Below, piece after piece: positions 9,136-19,153 of a stretch of 64,000 nucleotides of DNA; position 1 is the first letter of the stretch; every line of letters starts with the position of its first letter. Origin of the DNA: Saprospiraceae bacterium (lineage in GTDB: Bacteria > Bacteroidota > Bacteroidia > Chitinophagales > Saprospiraceae); contig JADJNW010000003.1 of NCBI GenBank assembly GCA_016714085.1, positions 434,001 to 498,000 of the forward strand, given 5' to 3'. Both the position numbers and the translations under genes were made by a program. Below the pieces are notes generated by a model. It ran no database searches. It saw only the letters and a program-made list of their open reading frames with translations, and was not told where the DNA came from.

Positions 9136-10377
9136 TTATTTTGAATGTAAATAAAAATCGTGATTCGCCAGCTTTCGACTGTTTTGAACCCACCATATTC
9201 CTAAAGGTATAACGGAAATTAATAAAAATTTTATTCCCAATCCTTCTGCAATCAATCCGCACCACCAACTTCCCGCCAAATCGCCACCTCGTGAAAAGAT
9301 TGTGTCAGCAAAATTTTTCGCGCCGAACTTTGCATCCGTTGTAATATTTGTATAAAGTATCTCACGTAAAGGCTTGATAATTGAATAGTTACCTGCCCGA
9401 TGGATAGTAATACTTAGAATAAGTAATATAATAGAAGGTTGCCATATTAAACATACAAATGACAATAATGTAAGTAATGGAACAGCTGTTAGCAAAAAAT
9501 TTGATCTTGAGTGAGCGATCAATTTTTGAAATAAAAATAATTGTATTATTAAAGTAGTCGTATTTATTATGGTTGCGATTAACGCTAAAAGTGTTGTTTT
9601 TTCTATGTAATCTTGAGAAAAATTCTCTACTAATGAAAGTTGCTCATAATATAAGAAGGTATTCATGATAGCATAAATAAAATTACTTGCTGCCATCGCC
9701 CCGAGGAAAGAAGACTGAAAAATATAGCGAATCGGTTGCCAAAAATGTCGAAACGAATAGGGTTTGAGCTTGATGAAATATTTAGACTCTTCTTGTGAAA
9801 GATATAATATTTTATTCTGATTATAAAGAAAAAGAAATAATAATGCAGAACCAATTAATAGTAAAAAAGAAGTGTCTCCCCAATGAGATACAAAGCCCGC
9901 CAATGCTGATCCTGCAATAGCCCCGGCGCTCCCGCCCGCAGCGATGTACCCGAAGCTTGCTTTGGCGCGATCTTTATCTAATAAATGCACCATCAAGCTC
10001 CAATATAATGAAATACTAAATAAATTGAACACGCTCCATCCAATAAAAAAAGCCCATTGCAGTAATGGCTTAGCGCTCAAATCATCATAAGAACAAAAAA
10101 GAATTAATAACATAATAATTAAAAAACTGTATAATCCATTTAGAATAATTCTCAACTTTATTCTCTTGATGAAGAAAGCAAAACACAAAGAAAATAGCAA
10201 TAATATGATAAAAGTACCCGAGAATAGCCATTGAATATGCGCTGTACCAATAGTAATTCCGATTTCATCCCGCAAGGGTCGCAGTAAAAAATTGCAGCAG
10301 TTGATTAAAAAAAATCCTGAAATGCTCCTGAAAAGCCAAGGCTTTAAAATTTGCTTTTCCCTATCCCTTTTGGTCAT
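9136..10377 (-). CDS. MFS-type transporter resembling NTP/NDP exchange transporters
   Basis: Inner-membrane protein of 413 aa with about 12 hydrophobic segments. The segments NFLLRPLRDEIGI near residue 29-41 and FFIGWSVFNLFSISLYWSLM around residue 110-130, then FGYIAAGGSAGAIAGS, match what I recall of the proteobacterial family annotated as NTP/NDP exchange (MFS-fold) transporters. No search was done and transport of nucleotides is not shown; members in free-living bacteria have unknown substrates. First gene of a two-gene operon with the aldo/keto reductase. Confidence 0.75.
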   Translation of the reverse strand: MTKRDREKQILKPWLFRSISGFFLINCCNFLLRPLRDEIGITIGTAHIQWLFSGTFIILLLFSLCFAFFIKRIKLRIILNGLYSFLIIMLLILFCSYDDLSAKPLLQWAFFIGWSVFNLFSISLYWSLMVHLLDKDRAKASFGYIAAGGSAGAIAGSALAGFVSHWGDTSFLLLIGSALLFLFLYNQNKILYLSQEESKYFIKLKPYSFRHFWQPIRYIFQSSFLGAMAASNFIYAIMNTFLYYEQLSLVENFSQDYIEKTTLLALIATIINTTTLIIQLFLFQKLIAHSRSNFLLTAVPLLTLLSFVCLIWQPSIILLILSITIHRAGNYSIIKPLREILYTNITTDAKFGAKNFADTIFSRGGDLAGSWWCGLIAEGLGIKFLLISVIPLGIWWVQNSRKLANHDFYLHSK

Positions 10378-10477
10378 AAATGCTTGTACGTTTTCTACAA
10401 ATCAAGGGTATTACAGGCAAAGCATCTACCGAATTAATTAAATCATCATTATTATTATTTGAAAAATGAATAAAATA

Positions 10478-10867
10478 TTAAATCGAAATAAAAAATGGCA
10501 ATAAAAAAAGGAAAAATCCGAGGATAAACAGCGCTGTCAAGATATGTATTGAATAATGATTAATCCGTAAAAAAATAAATTGTTCAATAGTGCGTCCGAG
10601 CCAAAACAGCGCAAAACCCGCTAACAGAAAGTGTCCTAGCGAGGTTTCATAAAGCGCATTTGTAAAAAAGAAACAAAGCGCTGCCATTAAGAGAAAAACA
10701 TATATTATACGAATATTAAGGATTTGCAAAATCGCTTGATTCGAGAAGTGCAGTTTGGGTAATTCACTTTTCCAGCGAAATATTTTCCAAAAATATAAAT
10801 GAAAAACGGCGAAGCCCAACGCATGGACTCCGCCGAGGAGAATCAATATTTTTGCGAGGTTTTCCAT
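10478..10867 (-). CDS. Small membrane protein of unknown function
   Basis: A 129-residue protein with four predicted membrane segments (ILILLGGVHALGFAVFHLYFW, a central pair around IIYVFLLMAALCFFF and FLLAGFALFWLGRTIEQF, and a C-terminal ILTALFILGFFLFLLPFFI). I do not recognise a named family. Its ATG overlaps the upstream DUF697 gene stop (TAATG), so translation is coupled and the two products probably act together at the membrane. Confidence 0.75.
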   Translation of the reverse strand: MENLAKILILLGGVHALGFAVFHLYFWKIFRWKSELPKLHFSNQAILQILNIRIIYVFLLMAALCFFFTNALYETSLGHFLLAGFALFWLGRTIEQFIFLRINHYSIHILTALFILGFFLFLLPFFISI

Positions 10868-11559
10868 TAGAATTCCTCGATCAATTTCTTTTTCATCTGT
10901 TCAAATTCTTCTGCCGAGATAATGCCTTGTTCTTTCATGTCTGCCAATTGCTTGATACGTTCGATCACTTTGCTTTGATCGGCAGCCGCAGGTTCTGGAT
11001 CACCTTTAGGCGCTGCGGTTTTGGCTTTTTTGGCTACTTCTTCTTTTCTCAATTCTTCCGCAACTTTTTTGCCTTTTTCAAATTTCTCTTTGTACGATCT
11101 TCTCACGCGCTCTACATCAAAATCAAGGATTGTACCGCCCAATTCAAAATGTTTTTTGAAAACTTCACCCAATGCATAGGTTGAAGCGCCATTAAACACT
11201 GCCAGAGTTACCCCGCCAATGATCGTACCAACTCCGGGAATCAGCTTCAGCGCACTGCGCACGCCCATTTTGGTCAGAATAGAAGTTGTCAAAGCAGAAA
11301 TCACTGCTTTACCTTGATTTTCTTTGAATTCTACATCAAAAACTTTACATAATTGACGGATCATGTCCAATTGCACTGCGCCCGCGGCCAGTACATCCAT
11401 CAAGGGCAATGGGATAAATCCAACACCCATTCCGATGAGCATGTGGTTGCGAATGACACTGTCGGCGTGTTTCGACCGTTCCTGCTTGATATCTTCGCTC
11501 ATAAATTGTTTTTTTACCTGCTTTGCAGCGTAGTTGATTATTTGCTTTTTGTCAAACAT
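10867..11559 (-). CDS. DUF697 (YcjF-like) membrane-associated protein with C-terminal SHOCT-like domain
   Basis: A 230-residue protein. Residues about 40-150 contain the DUF697 hallmark GMGVGFIPLPLMDVLAAGA followed by two helix-hairpin hydrophobic segments (SALKLIPGVGTIIGGVTLAVF). A charged Lys/Glu/Ala-rich linker leads to a C-terminal helical pair (IKQLADMKEQGIISAEEFE), which is the short oligomerisation motif called SHOCT. DUF697 proteins are usually tethered to GTPases or stress membranes; their biochemical job is not established. ATG 11559 gives the family-like start MFDKKQIINYAAK; longer in-frame starts look spurious. Coupled to the next gene by TAATG. Confidence 0.82.
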   Translation of the reverse strand: MFDKKQIINYAAKQVKKQFMSEDIKQERSKHADSVIRNHMLIGMGVGFIPLPLMDVLAAGAVQLDMIRQLCKVFDVEFKENQGKAVISALTTSILTKMGVRSALKLIPGVGTIIGGVTLAVFNGASTYALGEVFKKHFELGGTILDFDVERVRRSYKEKFEKGKKVAEELRKEEVAKKAKTAAPKGDPEPAAADQSKVIERIKQLADMKEQGIISAEEFEQMKKKLIEEF

Positions 11560-11642
11560 CGAATTTACGAATTTGTATCCAAATTTAATAGTAAAACAAA
11601 CATCGCGCATTTTTTCTCGACTATTCCCTCCCTTTTTTGGAT

Positions 11643-11677
11643 AAAAAAGAGCAGCCGACCATTATTGGCGCTACTCT
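11643..11677 (-). terminator. Rho-independent terminator of the class C serine hydrolase gene region
   Basis: Stem AGAGTAGC / GCTGCTCT on the minus strand with a loop of about 18 bases, followed by TTTTTTA. It lies upstream of the minus-strand hydrolase end but downstream of nothing else on that strand except that hydrolase's neighbour, so it would stop transcription coming from the 11707 gene before the DUF697 operon. Confidence 0.65.
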
Positions 11678-11706
11678 CTGATTAAAATTGAATTATTATA
11701 AAAATA

Positions 11707-13401
11707 TTACTTGACCTTTTCAGCCACCACGCTATTCTCGTTCTTGCCTATTTTTATTTGCATTTTCCCGTTTTTACTTTTTTCAAAAGTCAAGGTTTTG
11801 CTATTGCTTGGAGAAAAAAACTTCGTATCTGATTCTTTTTCAAATACTTTATCCAGGATTGGCATATCCCTTACACCCATCAGTTGATCATTTTCCCAAA
11901 TATACATCAGGAACAAGGGCTGTTTTTCAAATTCAATTTTCGCAAAACTAATCCAGGCTTGCGGGCGCTTAAAAGTGCCAAGTGACTTTATTTTATTGAC
12001 CTTACCAAACATTTCTTTTTGCGCATTCCAGAATGGCGCGGCACGCGGCTGCACTTCTTCCTCTGGCTCTCCCCTGGCTTTTGCCAAAGCTGAAAAATCA
12101 TTATTCAAAACTTTTTCCAAAATATCTTTCGTACGATTATCATATTCTTGACAAATTTTACAAGACTCTTCATTATCATTATTACCAATTAATAATTTTA
12201 CGGCGTCCGCATCTTCAAATGCTGTAATTAATTCATTATTCTCATTAAAATGAATCTGAATTTTAGAGCCGGAAGCCAATTGGTAAACACCTTGATATTG
12301 CGCTATGAGCTTCGCATCCAATTCCTGGAATTGACCATGCAAAATATCATTAATGCGCATCGCCAAATCATCAGAAATTTTACCTGAAATATTACTCGAA
12401 ACAATAATATTTATATCCTCATCCAAATCCATGCCCATGAAGGCATTATAAACACCGTTGCCGCCGTTATGCCAGATTTGAGTAGTGTTGTAGGGTGATT
12501 TCTGATTGACCCAGCCGTAACCATAATAAGAATTACCATCTTCATATTCTTTGATATGCGGTGTAAAATATTTTTCTTTTGCGGCAGCAGATAGCACGGT
12601 ATTATTTTTCAAAGCCAATGCCCATTTGTGCATATCGCCAACGGTAGAAAGGATGCCACCATTCGCACGCAAATGCCAGCCCGGGCCATCCTCGCGCCAC
12701 GGCCGGTCAAGCGCTGTACCCCAACGTTCACCTTGCCGATAACCCACTGCCAATTGTTCTTTATTATATTTTGGGCGCAGGTAGCCCGTTTTTTCCATGC
12801 CAGCAGGCTTGAAAATATTATCATATAAATATGTTTCATAATTTTTACCGGAAACTTGCTCAATGATAATACCCAATAAACTATAACCAACATTGGAATA
12901 TTCATATCGTTCGCCAGGATTAAAAAGTAAAGGCGAATTCATTGCAAGCGCTGTAAAATCCTGGGTGCTAATAGCATCATAATCATCGCCAATAGCACCT
13001 CTAAAACCGGCGCTATGCGTAAGTAAATGATGTAATGTAATATTTTTTTTATCTTCCGGCACATTTTTAAAATATTTAGTAATTAAATCATTCGTGCTTA
13101 ATTTACCTTGCATTTCCAGTTTGAGAATTGCTGCACCTGTGAACTGTTTCGTGATGGAGCCAATCGAAAAAACCGTTTCTGATGTTTGTAACCGTTTTGA
13201 TTCTTTATCAGCAAAGCCATAGCCTTTCGCCAGCAAGATGTCGCCTTTTTGAGCAACCAAAACCGAGCCAGTCCAGCCATTATCCCTGGCTTTTTGAAGA
13301 TAATTATCAATTTTTTGCCCCATGCCGGGTTTTATTATCTCCTGTGTAAACACGCTTGTAAAAACAAATAATAATAACAGTACAAATGATACTCTTTTCA
13401 T
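11707..13401 (-). CDS. Serine hydrolase, class C beta-lactamase / penicillin-binding-protein fold
   Basis: Exported esterase or peptidase of the beta-lactamase class C fold (564 aa). It has a Sec signal (MKRVSFVLLLLFVFTSVFTQ), the catalytic SxxK (SITK in FSIGSITKQFTGA, about residue 91), the YxN motif (YSN in RYEYSNVGYSLLG) and the third motif HNGG. The region after about residue 360 is a separate C-terminal domain of unclear role, common in Bacteroidota members. It is a single gene. Substrate unknown; beta-lactamase activity is unlikely for this environmental type but is not excluded. Confidence 0.88.
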   Translation of the reverse strand: MKRVSFVLLLLFVFTSVFTQEIIKPGMGQKIDNYLQKARDNGWTGSVLVAQKGDILLAKGYGFADKESKRLQTSETVFSIGSITKQFTGAAILKLEMQGKLSTNDLITKYFKNVPEDKKNITLHHLLTHSAGFRGAIGDDYDAISTQDFTALAMNSPLLFNPGERYEYSNVGYSLLGIIIEQVSGKNYETYLYDNIFKPAGMEKTGYLRPKYNKEQLAVGYRQGERWGTALDRPWREDGPGWHLRANGGILSTVGDMHKWALALKNNTVLSAAAKEKYFTPHIKEYEDGNSYYGYGWVNQKSPYNTTQIWHNGGNGVYNAFMGMDLDEDINIIVSSNISGKISDDLAMRINDILHGQFQELDAKLIAQYQGVYQLASGSKIQIHFNENNELITAFEDADAVKLLIGNNDNEESCKICQEYDNRTKDILEKVLNNDFSALAKARGEPEEEVQPRAAPFWNAQKEMFGKVNKIKSLGTFKRPQAWISFAKIEFEKQPLFLMYIWENDQLMGVRDMPILDKVFEKESDTKFFSPSNSKTLTFEKSKNGKMQIKIGKNENSVVAEKVK

Positions 13402-13626
13402 AATATTTTTATTTTTTCTGAAAATTAAGTTGGCATAATGAGAATAAAAAGCAAACGGGATAAGGCATCCGGGTTTTGTGATGAAAACAGGTTTTTATGT
13501 TTTGAAAGCTTTCGTCCCTGAAATGATAATATTCATAACATCAAAAAAAGCGTTTGTCACAAACACTTCGTAAGTGTCAGAAAGAATTATTATTTTTAAT
13601 AAATATTCAGGAAATGAATCATCATA

Positions 13627-14875
13627 ATGCGTAAGTATTTCGAGTTTGTTTTGCATTTATTATTTTGGATACTCATTACTTGGAGTTATTTCCAAAACTC
13701 CCTTAATGACGTAAGAATCGTAACCGCAATCACGGAAGGCATTGGTAATCAAGGTATTCCACTGGATAGCTCAGTCGTAACTGTTAATTATATTGGAAAA
13801 GAGGCCATTATGCAAAAGGAAACGGTTACAGATAGTACCATTCTTACACCACCTGATCAACGTTTTTCAAAAGATATTATCGTTTCTGAATATCAAAAAA
13901 AATGACCGTATTGAATTGATTCGTTTTTATGATCGACAAATTGTAATATTACTTTCCTTGGGCAATATTATAAAAGCATTACTTTTTTATGGCGTTGCAT
14001 TCTTACTGATTCCCAAGTGGTTAGCACGTCGGAAATGGTGGGCTTTTATAGGATTATTAATATTATTTATTTCTGTTACTTTTGGTTTGGAAATGTTAAT
14101 GAATACGATTTATTTACAATATAGAGGTCAGGTAATATACCCCGATGGCGTCCGACCTAATAATTTCAGGCATTTATTAAATATTAATCTTCGTCTTTAT
14201 CCTTTGTTTTTAGGATTGGCATTTACCTATCGCTTTGCTAAAGATTGGATTCATAATCAATACTTGCAGAAAAAATTAATAGAAGAAAAATTAATTACGG
14301 AATTAAAATTTTTAAAAGCACAGGTGCATCCGCATTTTTTATTTAATACATTAAATAATTTGTATGGGATGGCACTTGCCGATAATAGTGAACGCACCGC
14401 TGAAGGCATCGCCAAACTTGCGCAGCAAATGCGCTATATGCTGTATGAAAGTAATGAAGATTTTGTTACACTTGATAAGGAAATTGCTTATATTCAGACC
14501 TTTATCAAACTACAACGATTACGCATTACGCCAGAAGATAATATTATTATAAAATTTGAACAAGATGGTGAAACCATTCATAAACAAATCGCGCCTATGC
14601 TTTTGATTCCATTTGTCGAAAACGCATTTAAACATAGCTTGACATTTAAAGGAAAAACCGAGATTTTAATTAATTTAAAAGTACTTGATAATCAATTGTT
14701 TTTCACTGTTCAAAATACAATTAATGCACATCGAACGCAACAGGAAGAATCGGCATCTGGCTTGGGTTTGCAAAATGTAAAAAGGCGATTAGAATTATTA
14801 TATCCAAATCGATACGAATTAAATATCGACCATCAGGAAAATTATTTTACTGCTCATTTAATGATACAATTATGA
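13627..14875 (+). pseudogene. LytS-type sensor histidine kinase, frameshifted in the N-terminal sensor part
   Basis: Membrane histidine kinase of the LytS/YehU type paired with the LytTR regulator that follows. The first 92 codons (membrane segment HLLFWILITWSYF and an extracytoplasmic piece) stop at 13903-13905; the rest runs in another frame from NDRIELIRFYDRQ through four membrane segments to the kinase core. One A too many in the run at 13895-13902 (eight instead of seven) restores EYQKNDRIEL. The kinase has the H box (QVHPHFLFNTLNNLYGMAL, phospho-acceptor His), N box (IPFVENAFKHSLTF) and G box (GLGLQNVKRRLELLY). The stop overlaps the regulator start (ATGA). Probably intact in reality. 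Confidence 0.85.
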
Positions 14876-15582
14876 TAAAGTGTATTGCTATTGATGATGA
14901 GCCATTTGCGCTGGAAGTGATCCGAGTCCATAGTGAAAAAGTGCCATTTTTACAATTGGATGCTACATTTCGCAATGCAATACAAGCCCTGGATTATTTA
15001 CAAAAAAATCAGATTGATTTAATTTTTCTTGATATTCAAATGCCCGATATTAATGGAATGAATTTTTTACAATCGCTCACAACGAAGCCAATGGTGATTT
15101 TCACAACTGCATATAGTGATTATGCTGTGGAAAGTTATAATTTTAATGCTGTCGATTATCTGCTCAAACCAATTGAATTCTCTCGTTTTTTAACGGCAGT
15201 AAATAAAACGCACGAACTTTTTAATTTAAAAAATAAAACACTTTCTGAACAAACCGCACAATCAACTGAAAAACAAGACTTTGTTTTCATAAAAAGCGGC
15301 TCCATTCAACATAAAATAGGAATAGCCGATATTTTGTTTTTACAAAGCGAAGGTAATTATGTCAATTTTCATTTACATAATAATAAAAAAATTCTCGCCC
15401 GCATGACCATTCCTGAAGCATTAGCACTATTGCCAGCGCAAGATTTTATACGTGTACATAAATCATATATCGTTGCTTTTCAACACATTGAGTGGGTTGA
15501 TCGTCATCAATTAAAGATAGGTCAACATCTTATTCCCATCAGTAAAACTTACAGCGAGGACTTAATGAAAAAAGCGTTATAA
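14872..15582 (+). CDS. LytTR-family response regulator
   Basis: Cytoplasmic DNA-binding response regulator (236 aa). The receiver domain (residues 1-120) has the acidic pair IDDE, the phospho-acceptor Asp in LIFLDIQMPDINGM (about residue 54), Thr in FTTAYSD and Lys in LLKPIEF. The C-terminal LytTR DNA-binding domain runs from FVFIKSGSIQHKIG to the end. ATGA overlap with the kinase gene shows an obligate pair; targets are unknown. Confidence 0.92.
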   Translation: MIKCIAIDDEPFALEVIRVHSEKVPFLQLDATFRNAIQALDYLQKNQIDLIFLDIQMPDINGMNFLQSLTTKPMVIFTTAYSDYAVESYNFNAVDYLLKPIEFSRFLTAVNKTHELFNLKNKTLSEQTAQSTEKQDFVFIKSGSIQHKIGIADILFLQSEGNYVNFHLHNNKKILARMTIPEALALLPAQDFIRVHKSYIVAFQHIEWVDRHQLKIGQHLIPISKTYSEDLMKKAL

Positions 15583-15644
15583 AATTTTAAACAGATATAA
15601 TATTTTAAATTATCTATATTTTTAAAACATTGATTAACAAAACT

Positions 15645-16966
15645 CTACAAAAGCATTCCCGCGATAGCTGCCGTTAAAAAACAAGCAATCGTACCTGCAA
15701 TAAGCGCCTTGATGCCCAATTCGGTCAGGTTTTTGCGCTGCCCCGGAGCGATCGCGCCGATACCTCCGATTTGAATGCCGATAGAAGCAAAATTGGCGAA
15801 GCCGCATAAAGCATAAGTAGCAATGATAACCGATTTTTCACTGATTTGTCCTTGAATATTATCCAAAGCAGCGTATGCAAAAAATTCATTAAGCGTAGTT
15901 TTCAATCCTAAGACTTGACCGACTAGCATAGAATCCTGCCAGGGTACACCGATCAGCCATGCAATCGGAGAGAATAAAATACCAAGTATATATTCAATAT
16001 TAAAAGATGTAAACATACCGCCAGTGCTGGTTGCCACGTAATCATTGAGTCCTGTCCAGCTTCCTATAAAATGGGAGCAAATATAATTTAGCATGGCAAT
16101 AAAAGCAGTAAATACCAGCAACATCGCACCCACATTGACCGCCAGCCGAATGCCATCGGTCGTGCCGCGCGAGATAGCATCCAACACATTATTACCCACA
16201 TCCTGCCTCGGTATATCCAATTTTTGCTTCTCCAAATCTTTTTCTTCGGTTTCAGGATAAAGCATTTTGGCAGCAAGAATCGCCGCGGGCGCCGACATAA
16301 TAGACGCTGTAAGCAAATGCGTGGCAAACTGTTGCTGCGCCACTGGGTCATCACCTCCCAAAAAGCCAACATAAGCCGCAAACACACCACCTGCGATAGT
16401 CGCCATGCCACCAGCCATCAAACATAATAACGCTGAGCGCGACATCCCCTCCAAATAAGGCTTTACGACTAAAGGCGCCTCGGTTTGTCCAATAAAAATA
16501 TTGGCTGCGGCGGCCAGGCTTTCCGCACCTGTAATGCGCATGGTACGAGCCATCACCCAAGCAAAACCTTTAATAATCAATTGTAAAATACCGAGATAAT
16601 ATAATAAAGAAGATAAAGCCGAGAAAAATATAATGGTAGGAAGCACCTTGATCGCAAAAACGTAGCCCACTTCAAAAATTTGAGGACTATCTTCTGCACC
16701 AGTAAAAATTTTGGCATTATCGGGCCATTTTCCAAATATAAAATCTGAACCTGCTTCTGTAAATTCTAATAACACCACAAAAAAACTGGAAACAAAATCA
16801 AATCCTTTCCGAACAAAATCGACCTGAAGAATCAACACGGCCAGAACAAATTGTAATGCCAATCCGATGAGTACCAATTTCCAGTCAATGGCTTTGCGAT
16901 TATTGCTCAATAAGTAGCAAATGCCCAGCATCACTACGATTCCGAGAAGCCCCGTAAAATATCCAT
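15645..16966 (-). CDS. nupC: Concentrative nucleoside transporter (NupC/CNT family)
   Basis: Inner-membrane cation-coupled nucleoside symporter. The CNT signatures GQTEAPLVVKPYLEGMSRS and CGFANFASIGIQIGGIGA are clear, and about ten hydrophobic segments are present. The uninterrupted frame can begin only at GTG/ATG 16934/16931 (MMLGICYLLSNNRKAIDW), which cuts off the first half of helix 1. The missing residues YFTGLLGIVV are encoded just upstream in the same frame, but the ATG pair at 16969/16966 is one base out of phase with them. This suggests a one-base loss right after the true start near 16964. The span given includes that start. A promoter-like TACTTTTG lies at 17006-17013. Confidence 0.85.
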
Positions 16967-17005
16967 CATAATAATATGCCCTTGTTTAAAGTTTGCAAAA
17001 CGTTC

Positions 17006-17034
17006 CAAAAGTAAGAAAAACAAGGCGCAAGATA
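17006..17034 (-). promoter_or_regulatory. Bacteroidota-type promoter for the nucleoside transporter
   Basis: Minus-strand TACTTTTG (17006-17013) matches the -7 consensus TAnnTTTG, and a TTG lies 21 bases upstream, the usual -33 spacing. Transcription would start about 30 bases before the transporter ATG pair. Confidence 0.55.
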
Positions 17035-17127
17035 CAATTTACATGACATAAGCGGTTAAAAAGTAAAAACTTATCCTTTTTCTGCAAGCAAAATGTGTAA
17101 CTTTATGTCCCGGAAATACCAATCAGC

Positions 17128-17805
17128 ATGAAACGCTTTATTATTGGCATTACCGGGGGTAGCGGCTCGGGGAAAACTTCGTTTATCCGGCAATTAAAGT
17201 CGAAATTCGACGAAGCCGACATTTGTGTGATCTCACAAGATGATTACTATCGCCCGATTTATGAACAAGAAGCTGATCAGCAAGGCATTCATAATTTTGA
17301 TCTTCCCAAATCGATTGATAAAAAGGCATTTATACAGGATGTAAAAAAATTATTGGAAGGGGAAACCGTGACCCGCGAAGAGTACACATTTAATAATTTA
17401 GAAGCCATTCCTAATATGCTCATTTTTCATCCGGCGCCTATTATTATTGTGGAAGGCATTTTTGTATTACATTTCAAAAAAGTACGAAAACTGCTGGATT
17501 TAAAAGTTTATTTACACGCCAAAGAAAATCTGAAAGTAATTCGACGCATCCGCCGCGACCAGGTGGAACGCAACTACCCAATCGATGATGTGCTATATCG
17601 CTATCAACATCATGTTTTGCCGACTTATGAAAAATATATTCAGCCCTATCAAGATGAAGCCGATATTATTATTAATAACAATCATCATTTTGAAAGAGGA
17701 TTGGAAGTAATGTCGGGTTTTATAAAAAATTATTTACTGCAATGGCATCAGGAAGAAGAACAAGTTAATAAAATTGCTTCAAATGGAAAAGGAAATCACG
17801 ACTAA
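17128..17805 (+). CDS. udk: Uridine kinase family protein
   Basis: ATP/GTP-dependent phosphorylation of uridine/cytidine in pyrimidine salvage (225 aa). It has the P-loop GGSGSGKTSF at residues 9-18, the DDYYRP segment with the substrate-contacting Asp/Tyr, HNFDLPKSID, and the lid RRIRRDQVERNYP. The tail after residue 205 (EEEQVNKIASNGKG) is non-conserved. It is divergent from the nucleoside transporter gene, which fits uptake plus salvage. Its stop codon overlaps that of the convergent DUF6435 gene. Confidence 0.9.
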   Translation: MKRFIIGITGGSGSGKTSFIRQLKSKFDEADICVISQDDYYRPIYEQEADQQGIHNFDLPKSIDKKAFIQDVKKLLEGETVTREEYTFNNLEAIPNMLIFHPAPIIIVEGIFVLHFKKVRKLLDLKVYLHAKENLKVIRRIRRDQVERNYPIDDVLYRYQHHVLPTYEKYIQPYQDEADIIINNNHHFERGLEVMSGFIKNYLLQWHQEEEQVNKIASNGKGNHD

Positions 17806-17978
17806 GCTTTCTGTTGCTGTATTTCTTCGATCTTTTTCATAATTTCCTCTGCCTCTGCTACTTTCAAAGCGTACCCTTTTATATCACCATTGCGTTGGAT
17901 ATGCATAGCTTCCTCCATCAGCTTTTGATAATGCTTTTGTAATTCCTTGACCTTATCCTTTTTAAATAATCCGAACAT
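17802..17978 (-). CDS. DUF6435 family small protein
   Basis: A 58-residue cytoplasmic protein beginning MFGLFKKDKVKELQKHYQ, rich in helix-forming charged residues, with the family-like segment AMHIQRNGDIKGYALKVAEAEEI. I recognise it as the DUF6435 type, function unknown. ATG 17978 is chosen because the upstream in-frame sequence (MKKLFSCLLSPE) does not resemble the family. The stop overlaps the convergent uridine kinase stop by three bases. Confidence 0.8.
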   Translation of the reverse strand: MFGLFKKDKVKELQKHYQKLMEEAMHIQRNGDIKGYALKVAEAEEIMKKIEEIQQQKA

Positions 17979-18057
17979 AATATAATATTTTGACAGCGAA
18001 ACATTATAATTGCAAAAAAGTTGTCGATTTGCAATAATTTCCGGGGATAACAAACAA

Positions 18058-18338
18058 CTAAATAATTTCTTCAAATTCTTCGCGCTCCTCCTGTGGCAAC
18101 GTTCTTTCCATCGCTTGGTTTTTAATCATATGCATTTGATTCAATATTTGTAACACGCTTTCACAGAAAGTATTATCTATTATTTTTTGACATCACCCAG
18201 ATTAGAAATTGTATCGCCTGAGCGAAATTTATAGGTTTGCTCGTATAATCCCGATTCAAATTTGATCGAAATTTTATTATCCATTTTAAAAACGGTGATC
18301 TTCAAAACCGGATGTTCGATGTAACCGATGATTCTCAT
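18058..18338 (-). pseudogene. Small protein of unknown function, frameshifted in a poly-A run
   Basis: The frame from ATG 18338 encodes 52 residues (MRIIGYIEHPVLKITVFKMD onwards, SIKFESGLYEQTYKFR) and stops at 18180-18182 after GDVKK. With one more A in the six-A run the frame continues IIDNTFCESVLQILNQMH to a stop at 18058-18060, giving a 93-residue protein with a helical, acidic C-terminus. The join is smooth (DVKKIIDNTF), so a single gene with an indel is more likely than two tiny genes. Family not identified with certainty; it follows the DUF2520 gene on the same strand. Confidence 0.6.
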
Positions 18339-18370
18339 GTTGTGATATTGTGATGTTGTGATGTCGAATT

Positions 18371-19144
18371 TTATGGTTTTTTAATGCTTTTAGTTAACAA
18401 TTCGTATAAAGATTGATATTCCGGGAATTTTTCTAAATATAATAAATGTCGTTCAATCGTTGCTTCATCGCCACGAATGGCAGGCCCTGTCTGCATTTCA
18501 GCCGGTGGATGTTCTTGAATTTTTTCTGCTGTTTCGAGAATGAGTGGGCGTAATAAATCAAAAGACAAATTCTCTTTTTCTAAAATATTATATCCAATTT
18601 GAAATAAATGATTTGTAAAATTATTTACAAAGACCGCAGCCACATGAAGTATAGCGCGCTGCTCGTCATTAATACGATATACTTTCGGGCTGATTTTTTT
18701 TGCAAGATTTTCTAAGAATATTATATCTTCTTTATTATTGGCATGAATACAAATTGGAATTTGCTCAAAATCAACCTCTTTTGAAATAGAAAAAGTTTGC
18801 AAGGGATAAAAAATTCCAAATCGCTGCGCATAAGGCTGTAAAACAGTAGAAGGCGTGCTTCCTGAAGTATGTACTATAAGCTTTTGATTTAGAGACAGTT
18901 GAGATGCTACTTCAGGAATAGCGTCATCGTGAATAGCAAGGATATATAGATCGGCATTGGGATCAATTTTGGAAAGATTCGTAAGCGCTTCTGCTTGGAT
19001 TTCAGCTGCTAAGGCTTGGGCTTTTTCTTTAGTACGACTAAATACTTGTTTAATATGTAAACCTTTCTCATACAGCCGTTTACCAAGATGATGCCCGACA
19101 TTTCCCGCACCAATTAATATGATTGACCATTGATTATTTATCAC
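18371..19144 (-). CDS. Rossmann-fold / DUF2520 domain protein
   Basis: A 257-residue cytoplasmic protein with an N-terminal NAD(P)-binding Rossmann fold (IILIGAGNVGHHLGKRLYEKG) and a C-terminal helical DUF2520 domain (HVAAVFVNNFTNHLFQIGYNI, ending in GPAIRGDEATIERHL). It resembles pyrroline-5-carboxylate reductase and F420-type oxidoreductases in fold, but no reaction is established for the family. It starts nine bases after the ccmF stop and is probably cotranscribed with it. Confidence 0.85.
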   Translation of the reverse strand: MINNQWSIILIGAGNVGHHLGKRLYEKGLHIKQVFSRTKEKAQALAAEIQAEALTNLSKIDPNADLYILAIHDDAIPEVASQLSLNQKLIVHTSGSTPSTVLQPYAQRFGIFYPLQTFSISKEVDFEQIPICIHANNKEDIIFLENLAKKISPKVYRINDEQRAILHVAAVFVNNFTNHLFQIGYNILEKENLSFDLLRPLILETAEKIQEHPPAEMQTGPAIRGDEATIERHLLYLEKFPEYQSLYELLTKSIKKP

Positions 19145-19153
19145 TTGATATCA

